The notes under the pieces were generated by a model that was not told where the DNA came from, did not search any database, and saw nothing but the letters and a program-made list of their open reading frames with translations. The translations under genes were made by a program, and so were the position numbers. 64,000 bases of DNA from Bacteroides sp. 224 (GTDB taxonomy: Bacteria; Bacteroidota; Bacteroidia; Bacteroidales; Bacteroidaceae). The DNA lies in contig NZ_QVMK01000002.1 of the NCBI RefSeq assembly GCF_010500995.1, positions 129,429-193,428 on the forward strand, in the 5' to 3' direction. How positions within the stretch are numbered: position 1 is the first letter of the stretch; every line of letters starts with the position of its first letter. Positions 54,500 through 62,701 of this stretch are shown here, one piece after another.

Positions 54500-55453
54500 T
54501 TAGTCCGCATGGTTACTCCCCTCTCCTTTGGAGAGGGTTGGGGAGAGGCTGTCTATAACCTTTTTTGATGCTTTAAATATAGTACCATGCTTATGCAACT
54601 TAGGAACAGAAATCTCTTTCGTTGCACTTGTAAAATTAATAAAGTCTTTTGTCTTTACCGCATCGTACACTTTCTCGCGGTAGGCATCAAAATAGATATA
54701 ATACTCATCGCCTAATTTAACGACTGAGGGACCTTCTACAAACTCCTCCGTAAAAGGTTCCGATGCTTCGGAATAGGGTCCAATCGGTGTTTTCCCGAAA
54801 GCGACTTTCAGGTTACGATTGGGGCGTGTATTGTCTTTATGCACCAATACATAATCTTCTTTTGCTCTTTTTACAATCACGGCATCAATCACACTGAATC
54901 CCGGATCGTAGAATAACTTCGTTTCGGATATTGTTTTAAAATCTTTGGTGGTGAGGTAATACAAGCGATGGTTGTTTTTTTCGTCTTCTATTCCTCTTTC
55001 AAAACGCCCGGGAACGCAAGAAGCCCATACTACGATAAATTCTTCTTTCTCGTCATCATAATATATTTCGGGAGCCCAGGTGTTCACGGTAGTCGGTTCG
55101 TGCTTCATGGCGGGGATGAATTGTTGTTCCGACCAGTTTTTTAAGTCTTTGGTATTGGCGTATCCAAAACCTAAATCTCCGTTCCAACTCGATGTCCAGA
55201 CCAAATGGAAAGTTCCATCGGGAGTACGTACCATAGAAGGGTCACGCATAATCTTATGTGAACCGAGTTCCGGTTTTAGCCATATACCCGGGATGCTATC
55301 CCAATGTAAACCATCCTCACTGTATAAGAAACGCAGTCCTTCGTCGGCAGGCTCATGAAAGGAAGTAAACACATAATATTCTTTCTCCGCCGATTTACAT
55401 GAAGCCAAAACGATCAGAAAAAGCAGCCCCAGTAATTTTAATGATTCCTTCAT
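54500..55453 (-). CDS. GH43-family lipoprotein glycosidase
   Basis: The ATG at 55453 gives 317 residues with a lipobox (LFLIVLASC). The five-bladed propeller has the GH43 catalytic signatures: MRDPSMVRTPDGTFHLVW (base Asp), NTWAPEIYYDDEKEEFIVVW (pKa-modulating Asp region) and EEFVEGPSVVKLGDEYYIYFD (acid Glu). From memory the matching RG-II locus gene is BT1021 (GH43). It would trim an arabinosyl- or galactosyl-type side chain at the cell surface or periplasm. The C-terminal DSLSPTLSKGEGSNHAD is encoded by a palindromic element and is probably not part of the original fold. The next gene starts 20 bases later. Confidence 0.88.
   Translation of the reverse strand: MKESLKLLGLLFLIVLASCKSAEKEYYVFTSFHEPADEGLRFLYSEDGLHWDSIPGIWLKPELGSHKIMRDPSMVRTPDGTFHLVWTSSWNGDLGFGYANTKDLKNWSEQQFIPAMKHEPTTVNTWAPEIYYDDEKEEFIVVWASCVPGRFERGIEDEKNNHRLYYLTTKDFKTISETKLFYDPGFSVIDAVIVKRAKEDYVLVHKDNTRPNRNLKVAFGKTPIGPYSEASEPFTEEFVEGPSVVKLGDEYYIYFDAYREKVYDAVKTKDFINFTSATKEISVPKLHKHGTIFKASKKVIDSLSPTLSKGEGSNHAD
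54505..54550. repeat. Palindromic REP-like element at the GH43 gene 3' end (copy D)
   Basis: CCGCATGG, then CCCTCTCCTTTGGAGAGGG and TTGGGGAGAGGCT: the same unit as copy B. It is inverted relative to copy C, 91 bases away across the gene junction. It supplies the last codons and stop of the GH43 gene. Confidence 0.85.
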
Positions 55454-55486
55454 ATCGAGTTTTATATTATTATATAGTACAAGACG

Positions 55487-55518
55487 CAAAAACAGCCCTG
55501 TTGTACTCAACAAGGGCT
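55487..55518 (-). terminator. Hairpin with T-run after the DUF3826 gene
   Basis: On the minus strand AGCCCTTGTTG-AGTA-CAACAGGGCT (one bulge) is followed by GTTTTT. It lies 38 bases past the DUF3826 stop and 33 bases before the GH43 start, so it probably reduces read-through within the operon. Confidence 0.72.
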
Positions 55519-55556
55519 ATTTAAGGAATATAGAAAAAAAAGAATGCTATAAGCAA

Positions 55557-56219
55557 TTATTTTTTCTTTTTAGCATCTTCTATACGCTTATACCAGCCTT
55601 CTCTTTCTTTCACGAGGTCGTAGCCTCTTTTAGAGAGGTAGTTGTTGATGCGTCCTTTGTATTTGCCGAATGCTTCGTGTTTCTTATTCGAATTTTCGGC
55701 ATCCATGGCAAATTCGCGAGCTTCTACCAACCAGGCGTAGATTTGTGCTTTCTCTTCTTCGGTTAGTGTAGGAATCATTTCCAATGTAGCGGTGTAAGTT
55801 ACATCTACTACACCATACGTCATTCCGTCTTTTACAGCTTCTACCTGTTTTTCATTCAGATAGAGTGACAAGGCAGCCGGGAAAGCAAAATGAGAGCGAT
55901 AAAGTGCCGCGTCTTTCTCATGGTCGGCAGCTTTCAATGCTTCGCTTTTGGCTTCGCCTTCCAAAGAAGATTCTTTGATTTTCTTCACTTTACTATCGCG
56001 GGCTTCATAGATATCGTTTAGTTCGAAATAACGATTGGCTATGATGTTGCGTACATTTTCGGTAACGTTCTGATCGGTAATCCCTAATTTATCTACAATC
56101 TTTTGCGAACGGTTTACGATAGATTCTACATATTGGGGATCACGATTTTCTTTATTCAATTCTATGGCAAATAGAGATAGAGAGAAGAATAGAAGGAAAA
56201 TGGTTATGGTTGTTTTCAT
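55557..56219 (-). CDS. DUF3826 secreted protein
   Basis: This 220-residue protein has a signal peptide (ITIFLLFFSLSLFA) and an all-helical body rich in charged residues. The part from about 115 (LSLYLNEKQVEAVKDGMTYG, IPTLTEEEKAQIYAWLVEARE, then NNYLSKRGYDL) is homologous to the C-terminal domain of the esterase fusion at 42806-44767, and I know the family as DUF3826. The family is frequent in pectin loci but its function is unknown; from memory the counterpart is BT1022. It lies between PL1 and GH43 genes on the same strand. Confidence 0.85.
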   Translation of the reverse strand: MKTTITIFLLFFSLSLFAIELNKENRDPQYVESIVNRSQKIVDKLGITDQNVTENVRNIIANRYFELNDIYEARDSKVKKIKESSLEGEAKSEALKAADHEKDAALYRSHFAFPAALSLYLNEKQVEAVKDGMTYGVVDVTYTATLEMIPTLTEEEKAQIYAWLVEAREFAMDAENSNKKHEAFGKYKGRINNYLSKRGYDLVKEREGWYKRIEDAKKKK

Positions 56220-56234
56220 TTTATATATTTTTTA

Positions 56235-56326
56235 TTGAACCGCAGATTAACGCAGATTTTCGCAGATTATTATTTTACTAAAAATGATATTCACTCTGCG
56301 AAAATCTGCGTTAATCTGTGGTTCAA
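56235..56326. repeat. 32-bp inverted repeat downstream of the PL1 gene
   Basis: Arms 56235-56266 and 56295-56326 (TTGAACCGCAGATTAACGCA and complement) match with one mismatch around a 28-base loop. The same family occurs on the other side of the PL1 gene at 58269-58371. Confidence 0.9.
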
Positions 56327-56345
56327 AATATAATTAAAGCGATAA

Positions 56346-58031
56346 TTACATCAATTTACCCTTTTCAGCCAATGTATCCTGATTGTTTTTCAGGTCTGTC
56401 CAGTCTGTTTTCTTTTTGGTGCTGATACCGTTGATATATTTTTCAATATTGGTATAGCCATCGCCTGTACAATCCTGGTTGGCATCCGAAGGATCATTAG
56501 GGTTCAGTCCGTTGGCTATTTCCCATTTGTCGGGCATGCCATCTCCATCTGTGTCTACATAAGGAGTTCCTTTATATTCGGGATAGCCACCTACCTGAGC
56601 GATATCGGTGATGATACCTTTCTCGTAAGAGTTGGCAGGTAAACGGCGGTGTTTAAATTGATAGAATGATTCAGGATCCAGTCCTTTTACATAATACGCT
56701 TTGCCTGTTTTTACTTCTTTCAATACACGTTCGTCTACGATATCTCTTTTAGGAAGGGTTGCTCCTACATTCTTCAATACATAGTTGTAGGCTTCTTTGG
56801 CCGACATAATAGTCAGGTGAGGCATAGGGAAAGGTTCATTCCATTTCATGTTATCGGTGTACTGACCCGTGTTAGGTAGACTTTCTACCTGCACTCCACC
56901 GTTCCAGTTGTCTTTGGTTACGGCTTCGTTTCCTTCTAAGATATTTCCGTTACAATACACGCGACCGTACACTTTGTAGCCCAGTTTGCTACGTCCCGAT
57001 TCGGGTTTCACCAAACGATGCCCTACCTGAGATTTCGGAGTCAGCGGACCGGGTTTATAGTAGTTATTTACAATATTATAAAGAGCTGTATAGTCACCAC
57101 CATCTACTGATCGGTGTACCCAGTTATACAACACATTGTTTACAAAGTTGAATACGCCATTCCAACCGATAGACGGATTACGTCCTGCATTGCTGGCCCA
57201 CAAGTTGCGCATGAAAGAGCAGTTTTCGCCTCCCAGCGTACTTCCGAATGCATGATTGTAAGTGTCGAGTGCCTGCGCAGAAATGGTATTTTGTATGGTT
57301 ACATTTACTGTAGGGAGTTTCAGTTCTTTGCTTCCGTCGCCCGGATCGAACATGTGGCGATAGAATGAGATATTTTCATCCAATCCCCAACTGGTTGAAC
57401 AGTGGTCGATCATGATATTACCTACGGGGTTTCCTCCGAAAGCATCGTCACGACGACCCACGTTGGTTTCTCCTCTGCGGAAACGCATGTGGCGTACTAC
57501 TACATCGTGTGTATTTACCCAGAATGATTCGCCTGCAATACAAACACCATCTCCGGGAGCAGTTTGTCCGGCAATAGTGATATAAGGAGCACGTACAATG
57601 ATTGGCGTTTCCAGTTTAATAATACCCGCCACGTTGAATACAACAATACGGGCACCTCCTGTTTCGCAAGCTTCGCGGAAGGAACCGGGACCACGGTCGT
57701 TGAGGTTTGTTACAGTAATAACTTTGCCACCACGACCGCCAATGCTATACATACCTCCCCCTTCGGCACCCGGGAAAGCAGGTATATTTGCCTGAGGAAG
57801 ATCGGTAGGACGCGCTGCCCAGGGAATGTAGGGGCGCCCTTCTTTGGCTTGTTGTTCAATAATAGGCAGTGCCTTTTGCCAGGCTTCTTCGGAACGACGA
57901 TATTCTTCGTCCATTCTGGCTTTTACAGCTGCTTTTACTTCGGGTGGTTCTTGAGGATACTGTGCTTTCAACACAGAAAAAGGAACAGTCAAGAGAATGG
58001 CTAAAATTCCTGTAAATAGTTTCTTATTCAT
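56346..58031 (-). CDS. PL1-family pectate lyase with calcium-binding C-terminal repeat
   Basis: The ATG at 58031 gives 561 residues with signal ILAILLTVPFSVLKAQ. The beta-helix begins IPAFPGAEGGGMYSIGGRGG and continues VTNLNDRGPGSFREAC, ITIAGQTAPGDGVCI, VVRHMRFRRGETN, IMIDHCSTSWGLDEN and RNLWASNAGRNPSIGW, which is the Bacteroides PL1 pattern. The C-terminus has a thrombospondin type 3/dockerin-like calcium repeat (DTDGDGMPDKWEIANGLNP, then NQDCTGDGYTNIEKYI). It would cleave polygalacturonan by beta-elimination with calcium, opening the substrate for SusC/SusD. From memory the counterpart is BT1023. The gene is flanked by inverted repeats on both sides. Confidence 0.92.
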   Translation of the reverse strand: MNKKLFTGILAILLTVPFSVLKAQYPQEPPEVKAAVKARMDEEYRRSEEAWQKALPIIEQQAKEGRPYIPWAARPTDLPQANIPAFPGAEGGGMYSIGGRGGKVITVTNLNDRGPGSFREACETGGARIVVFNVAGIIKLETPIIVRAPYITIAGQTAPGDGVCIAGESFWVNTHDVVVRHMRFRRGETNVGRRDDAFGGNPVGNIMIDHCSTSWGLDENISFYRHMFDPGDGSKELKLPTVNVTIQNTISAQALDTYNHAFGSTLGGENCSFMRNLWASNAGRNPSIGWNGVFNFVNNVLYNWVHRSVDGGDYTALYNIVNNYYKPGPLTPKSQVGHRLVKPESGRSKLGYKVYGRVYCNGNILEGNEAVTKDNWNGGVQVESLPNTGQYTDNMKWNEPFPMPHLTIMSAKEAYNYVLKNVGATLPKRDIVDERVLKEVKTGKAYYVKGLDPESFYQFKHRRLPANSYEKGIITDIAQVGGYPEYKGTPYVDTDGDGMPDKWEIANGLNPNDPSDANQDCTGDGYTNIEKYINGISTKKKTDWTDLKNNQDTLAEKGKLM

Positions 58032-58151
58032 TACCTTAAAAATTAAATTCTTTCTCTGGAAAGACGGCATGGGGCTTTTATTGTAATCAGTAGTTTACAA
58101 AATAAAGATAATATTCGCAAATATTCACAAGATTACATATTAGTAGCTAAT

Positions 58152-58253
58152 AATGAACGGATGAACGCGGAATATATATTTTCGTCCTTATGTCGCAAGA
58201 AAAAAAATAATTCCGCGTGTTTCTGCTCATTCCGCGTTTTCCGCGTATCTATT
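58152..58253. repeat. Partly deleted CGCGGAA-type inverted repeat
   Basis: The right part (58211-58253, TTCCGCGTGTTTCTGCTCAT, then TTCCGCGTTTTCCGCGTATC) matches an arm of the repeat at 44802-44908. The left arm is reduced to AATGAACGGATGAACGCGGAA. It lies in the 411-base gap upstream of the PL1 gene, which otherwise holds only the next repeat. Confidence 0.7.
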
Positions 58254-58268
58254 TTCTTTTGAGTTATA

Positions 58269-58371
58269 TTGAACCGCAGAGTTACGCAGATTAACACAGA
58301 GTATCAAGTTTTAGTTCTATGCAGCATTGTATTAAAAACTCTGTGTTAATCTGCGTAACTCTGCGGTTCAA
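58269..58371. repeat. Perfect 34-bp inverted repeat upstream of the PL1 gene
   Basis: Arms 58269-58302 and 58338-58371 (TTGAACCGCAGAGTTACGCA and complement) are exact over 34 bases with a 35-base loop. The family is shared with 56235-56326. Confidence 0.93.
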
Positions 58372-58442
58372 ATTCAATCATTTCCGAACCTATATAAACT
58401 AATTATGAACATTTACTTATTTGTAAAGCTTATACAAACTTA

Positions 58443-59495
58443 TTATTGCTTTTTATTCTTCTTTATAACAAACGTCGCCAGATTCGCTTTATGATCGGTA
58501 GGCCAGATGCCCGTAGGAACTATAAAAGGATCTGAAGCATCTTTCTCCTGCACTTTTCCGAAGCGAATGGTTTCCTGAGGTCCTACTATCACTGCCTGTT
58601 TCAACTTCCAGGAGGGATTGGGGTAGTAGTAGATAAAATCAATCCGATCTCTTTCATCGGCTTCGGGTGCCCAGGTCAGCTTAGCAGTTTCAGCAGACGG
58701 ATTGGCTGACGGGTAGGTTATTCCGGGGTATTTTACAGCATCGGGGTACAATTCCCGATAGGTATCTTTCATTCCCATTTGGGTGAGCATCAGCGAACAA
58801 TCCCAATTAATGATCATTCCATTATGATCTCTCAGGTCTTTGGTATCGGCTTGCCAATCGAGATGGGATGGCTCGTTGAAATCGCCTCCCAATAAAACCA
58901 GGTTACCTTTCTCTATTTCTTGTTTTGCATCTTCGATGAAGGCAGTAATAGTTTCATTTCGTTCCGACATTCGGTTGGCACGGAGTATAGAATCGGCATC
59001 CAATACTGGCGCATCAAGTTTCTTCCAGGTGGTTCCACTATAGCCACGAGGCAAGTAACATTCGTAGTGTTTATAATCTAAATGAGATGAGTAAGCTATG
59101 ATGGTTTTTCCGCCGACGGTAATGCGAGATTTTATCATAAACCCTTGCACTTTGGAGGGGCAACACTTGATATTTTCCTCTATCTTATATTTTGAAATGA
59201 GCCCTGCACTTTCATGAGACACCTCACCGTAGTATGTTTTGTTTAGCGCCTTCAGGCTATCCAGCAATTGGGGGATGAAGTTTGTGTTCCCCCCGCGCAC
59301 TTCGCTCAGCAGCACAATATCCGGGTCGGTTTGGTTTATGATGCTCACTAAACCCGAAAAGGCATCGGGAACGGCGGTAGCTTGGTGCCAGGCGTTGATT
59401 TGAAGGACTTTGAGGGTGAGGGGAGTTTTGGAGGTAGCGCAGCTACTAACGAAGAATGGCAACAATAAAAGCCAAAATAAATGTTTCTTTTTCAT
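58443..59495 (-). CDS. Endonuclease/exonuclease/phosphatase-fold lipoprotein
   Basis: This 350-residue protein has a lipobox (LLLLPFFVSSCA) and the EEP fold: LKVLQINAWH (Asn), DIVLLSEVRG (catalytic Glu), IIAYSSHLDYK, LVLLGGDFNEPSH (Asp/Asn), DRIDFIYYY and PTDHKANLATF (catalytic Asp-His). This fold serves nucleases, phosphodiesterases and sphingomyelinases. A surface-attached phosphodiesterase within a pectin locus has no obvious carbohydrate substrate, though similar proteins recur in Bacteroides PULs. It lies between the HU-like gene and PL1 on the same strand. Confidence 0.88.
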   Translation of the reverse strand: MKKKHLFWLLLLPFFVSSCATSKTPLTLKVLQINAWHQATAVPDAFSGLVSIINQTDPDIVLLSEVRGGNTNFIPQLLDSLKALNKTYYGEVSHESAGLISKYKIEENIKCCPSKVQGFMIKSRITVGGKTIIAYSSHLDYKHYECYLPRGYSGTTWKKLDAPVLDADSILRANRMSERNETITAFIEDAKQEIEKGNLVLLGGDFNEPSHLDWQADTKDLRDHNGMIINWDCSLMLTQMGMKDTYRELYPDAVKYPGITYPSANPSAETAKLTWAPEADERDRIDFIYYYPNPSWKLKQAVIVGPQETIRFGKVQEKDASDPFIVPTGIWPTDHKANLATFVIKKNKKQ

Positions 59496-59544
59496 TGTTT
59501 ATTTGTATGTATTAATGGTATTGATGAGTTACTTATATCTATTT

Positions 59545-59988
59545 TCACTCTTCCTGTTCTTCTTTTTCCCAATATTCTTTGGGCAAATAATCTTTAAATG
59601 GCACTTTGAAATATCCGCTCTCCCGTATTCTACCTGCCATCTTACGATTCGCCATAAAATACACACGCGATAGCTTTACTTCTTCGGGAGTTACCTGAGA
59701 CGGATGTTCAAAGCCATTGCTGGTAAGTGCCGTTTTAAACGTACCCAGTTTTTTAAGGTTTACAGTAAAGCCATAACTCAGAAAGAATTCAAGTGCTTCG
59801 GCTATTTCAGTCAAAATTCCTTCTATTACACCGGGACTAAAGCCTGTTCTTTGGGATATGCGTCTCACAAATTCTTCGTCCGTAATTCCGCCTCTTTCTT
59901 GCATGGTTTTTGCTATGGCATACCACAATTCTTTGTCTTCGCCACCTGTTCTATCCAGTTTCTTTCGTACCACATAAGGAATTGCCAT
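59545..59988 (-). CDS. HU-like DNA-binding protein (Bacteroidota HU-related type)
   Basis: This 147-residue protein begins MAIPYVVRKKLDRTGGEDK, the usual start of the HU-related family of Bacteroidota. An HU/IHF-like core follows (TDEEFVRRISQRTGFSPGVIEGILTEIAEALEFFLSYGFTVNLKKLGTF in segments), and an acidic tail closes it (YLPKEYWEKEEQEE). It probably bends or coats DNA. Its leader contains three palindromic operator-like sites at 60053-60114. It sits between the EEP gene and the SusD gene; HU-like genes are often found near surface-polysaccharide and PUL genes in Bacteroides. Confidence 0.85.
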   Translation of the reverse strand: MAIPYVVRKKLDRTGGEDKELWYAIAKTMQERGGITDEEFVRRISQRTGFSPGVIEGILTEIAEALEFFLSYGFTVNLKKLGTFKTALTSNGFEHPSQVTPEEVKLSRVYFMANRKMAGRIRESGYFKVPFKDYLPKEYWEKEEQEE

Positions 59989-60052
59989 ATTTTGCTGATT
60001 TATGTTTTAACTTAATAAAAAGTATTATTTGTTTTGCCGAGAGCTGCATGTA

Positions 60053-60114
60053 TTAGACCCGGGTCTAATTCGTTTTTTAATCCGGGTTTAACGCAGTGTT
60101 AGATCTGGGTCTAA
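60053..60114. promoter_or_regulatory. Three CCGGGT palindromes at a 23-bp period in the HU-like gene leader
   Basis: TTAGACCCGGGTCTAA (60053-60068) is a perfect 16-bp palindrome. TTAATCCGGGTTTAA and TTAGATCTGGGTCTAA follow with their YCYGGG cores at 60058, 60081 and 60104, each 23 bases apart. The array lies between the probable promoter and the HU-like start codon. A related four-copy array is at 15113-15191. Confidence 0.85.
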
Positions 60115-60129
60115 GACATATTACTTTGG

Positions 60130-60160
60130 CAAAGATACATTTATATATTAAGCAAAGCAA
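60130..60160 (-). promoter_or_regulatory. Probable promoter of the HU-like gene
   Basis: TATCTTTG at 60137-60130 matches the minus-7 consensus on the minus strand. TTGC at 60160-60157, 19 bases upstream, is a weak minus-33. Transcription would start near 60123, putting the palindrome array in the first 70 bases of the transcript and giving a leader of about 135 bases. Confidence 0.5.
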
Positions 60161-60189
60161 GAAGGGAGGTTGGAAGAGGTTAGGTGGTA

Positions 60190-60324
60190 ATGCAGTTTAC
60201 ACCTGAGTTTGCTATGGCTAAAGGGGTAGGAAGGACGCGCTCGCAGTTTAAAAATGTAGAATATGTATTGTGGGGCGGAAAAGGCTCCGGAAGTGGGGAT
60301 GAGTTTATTGATCCATCGGTGTAA
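60190..60324 (+). CDS. Possible 44-residue small protein (uncertain)
   Basis: An ATG-to-TAA frame on the plus strand encodes 44 residues starting MQFTPEFAMAKGVGRTRSQF and ending GSGSGDEFIDPSV. A purine-rich GGGAGGTTGGAAGAGG lies just upstream and a bidirectional hairpin terminator begins 25 bases after the stop. I recognise no family, and it may be a chance frame or gene remnant. It is the only coding-like segment in the 393-base gap between the HU-like and SusD genes. Confidence 0.25.
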   Translation: MQFTPEFAMAKGVGRTRSQFKNVEYVLWGGKGSGSGDEFIDPSV

Positions 60325-60348
60325 TGATCTATCTGTAAATAAAAATAA

Positions 60349-60376
60349 GGGCTTCCCGAAATGAGAAGCCCAATTT
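60349..60376. terminator. Terminator of the SusD gene (bidirectional)
   Basis: GGGCTTC and GAAGCCC form a 7-bp stem with a 9-base loop. On the minus strand it is followed by TTATTTTTATTT, and on the plus strand by AATTTTT. It lies 6 bases past the SusD stop. Confidence 0.85.
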
Positions 60377-60381
60377 TTATC

Positions 60382-62685
60382 TTATCTACTATATCCTGTA
60401 TCCGTATCTACCGGAATCTTAGCCGGATCTTCTTCCAATGGATCAAAGATTCCATTACCACCATGAGCAGTATCTTCCCAACCTATGTTCTGATATAAAG
60501 TCGGGTTATTAATCATGGCACTGTTACCTAATCCCATTATATAGAAATTAGGCTGCCAGAAAATAGATATTTTACTTTCATTCCCTTCTCCATCTCTATC
60601 TTTACGCTCGAAATAAGTTTCATAAAACGCTTTAAGCTGTTGCTCGCCTTGATTATTATTTTTCTCTCTATCAAGCAAGTTCAATCCTGCATATACTTTA
60701 TTGCGATCAATCTCTGCCAAAATAGGATCTGACTTAAAGTCTTCGCCGGAAGCTTTATTTTTTGCATAGATCTCAATATAATGATATTTCGCCCGTCCAT
60801 TTGTGGGAGTTAAACCTAAGTACGCACAAGTATTACCTCCCCAACCTGTCAGTTTAAAATTAGCTCCCAAATACTCATGACCTACACCACCATCAAATAA
60901 TAACCAACGACGCATGTCTTCAAAACGTTTACCTTCGTATGCCAACTCAATCTGGCGTTCGTATAAGATGGCTGCTATTAATCTTCCATCTGTCATACCT
61001 GCTTCCAATCCATAATTGGTTGCTTCATATTTGCTGTCATAAACACGAGAACGGATCATTTTAAGAGCTTCAAACGCTTCAACATTCTTGTTGATAGCGG
61101 CAGCAGCTTCGGCATAATTCAATAAAACTTCGGCATAACGCATTTCCATATAAGGAAGAGCACAACGCGAAAATCCTTTTCCATCAGCATCGGTTTTAAC
61201 ATGTGCATAAATATAAGTTGTATTACCATTTAGCTGAAGATCATCCGAGCGTTTACGGATGTAGACTGAAGATCTACCGCTTAAAGAACCTAATCCATCA
61301 GCTCCATAACCGGACTTATGAGGATCAGTCATATTAGCTTCATTCGCATAAAAAGCATAGCTCCATAGCACATATTCACCACCATTATAGGGGTATTCGC
61401 TACGCATGGTAACACCACTATTAAAAGTCACATCATTATTGGCTGCTGTAGTCAGGTTATCTTTTGTCTGGCCTTTATAAAACCATCTTACTCCCGGAAA
61501 AGCAAAGGTACGATAGAAACGCGGATCACGATTCATAAAGAAAGAGAGTTTATCATATTCATGCTCTGATTCACCAGCTTTCTTTCCATCAGCCATTGGG
61601 AAAAGATCTACCATCTCAGCCGTTGGATGTTTTCCTCCACCGCCAAATGTATTCTTCGGACGATTGTCTTCCTCCCAACTATTCCATTTGATATTATTAT
61701 TTGTTTTTTGTACGTTATTATACAAAGTAACAAACACAGCTTCATTCACACTTCCATCAGTTCCTTTGGTATTGAGAAACATCTTACCCCAATTGGCCGC
61801 ACTTTCTTTTTGAGATCCTGCATTATCCTTAAATGCTAAACCATATCCACTATTGTTTAGTACTTTCAATGCACTGTCATTTGCAGCAAAAGCAGCCTCC
61901 CAGCGGGAAAGATCATTCTTCCGGTTCCATAAGGGGCTAGCCCAATGTAATAGAATACGACCTTTTACGGCTAATGCAGTTCCGGCAGTTACACGTCCCC
62001 AATCTTTTTCATCCTCCTCCCATTTAAGAGGTAAGAGTTTAGCTGCTTTATCCAAATCTCCACAAATAAAGTCAATACACTCTTTAGTAGAAGAACGTGG
62101 CACTACTAAGTCCAATCCTTCGCCATTTCCTACTAAAGCTGCTTGTACATGATCTATAATAGGCACTCCACCGTACCATTTTACCATTAAATAATAGCGC
62201 CATGCACGAAGGAAATGAGCTTGCCCAAGAAGGCCGTTATATTGCCATTCTTCCAAATTGTCTTTCCCGTACTTCTGCAAATTTTCTATAAATTCATTTA
62301 TTTCGCGAACCTGACCATAAGGACTAATTTCTTTATTTTCTACGTAAAAATGGTCTTCGGTATCCGAATAAGTTAATGATTTGCTGCTATCCTCCCATTT
62401 AGATACTCCACCGTACTCTTCAGTAGTTTTAGCCCAATCATCTTCTGTACCTGTACTGATCATATTTGCATATCTTCCATTCCCTTCCTTTTGTCCGGGA
62501 AGCACCATATAGTAAAGATTATCAATACGCCCAACTGCTGTTATGTAATTAGAGTAAACGCTTACCTCATTATCTTTACCATATAGTTTCTTTTCTTCCA
62601 GAAAATCATCACTACATCCGATATTACATGCCGCTGTTGCACTCATCAGGGCAAGCATGCCCCATTTGATTATATTTTTTCTCAT
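60382..62685 (-). CDS. SusD/RagB-family outer-membrane glycan-binding lipoprotein
   Basis: This 767-residue protein has a lipoprotein signal with Cys in NIGCSDDFLE, the typical SusD start. TPR-like helices include LEEWQYNGLLGQAHFLRAWRYYLMVKWYGGVPIID, the SusD hallmark, and ALPYMEMRYAEVLLNYAEAAA with IRSRVY and ILYERQIELAYEGKRFEDMRRW near the C-terminal half. At 767 residues it is longer than the usual 500-650, consistent with binding a large branched ligand such as RG-II. It caps the SusC channel encoded 16 bases upstream and closes over bound oligosaccharide. Confidence 0.96.
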   Translation of the reverse strand: MRKNIIKWGMLALMSATAACNIGCSDDFLEEKKLYGKDNEVSVYSNYITAVGRIDNLYYMVLPGQKEGNGRYANMISTGTEDDWAKTTEEYGGVSKWEDSSKSLTYSDTEDHFYVENKEISPYGQVREINEFIENLQKYGKDNLEEWQYNGLLGQAHFLRAWRYYLMVKWYGGVPIIDHVQAALVGNGEGLDLVVPRSSTKECIDFICGDLDKAAKLLPLKWEEDEKDWGRVTAGTALAVKGRILLHWASPLWNRKNDLSRWEAAFAANDSALKVLNNSGYGLAFKDNAGSQKESAANWGKMFLNTKGTDGSVNEAVFVTLYNNVQKTNNNIKWNSWEEDNRPKNTFGGGGKHPTAEMVDLFPMADGKKAGESEHEYDKLSFFMNRDPRFYRTFAFPGVRWFYKGQTKDNLTTAANNDVTFNSGVTMRSEYPYNGGEYVLWSYAFYANEANMTDPHKSGYGADGLGSLSGRSSVYIRKRSDDLQLNGNTTYIYAHVKTDADGKGFSRCALPYMEMRYAEVLLNYAEAAAAINKNVEAFEALKMIRSRVYDSKYEATNYGLEAGMTDGRLIAAILYERQIELAYEGKRFEDMRRWLLFDGGVGHEYLGANFKLTGWGGNTCAYLGLTPTNGRAKYHYIEIYAKNKASGEDFKSDPILAEIDRNKVYAGLNLLDREKNNNQGEQQLKAFYETYFERKDRDGEGNESKISIFWQPNFYIMGLGNSAMINNPTLYQNIGWEDTAHGGNGIFDPLEEDPAKIPVDTDTGYSR

Positions 62686-62701
62686 AATTCTTTTTCTTTA
62701 A

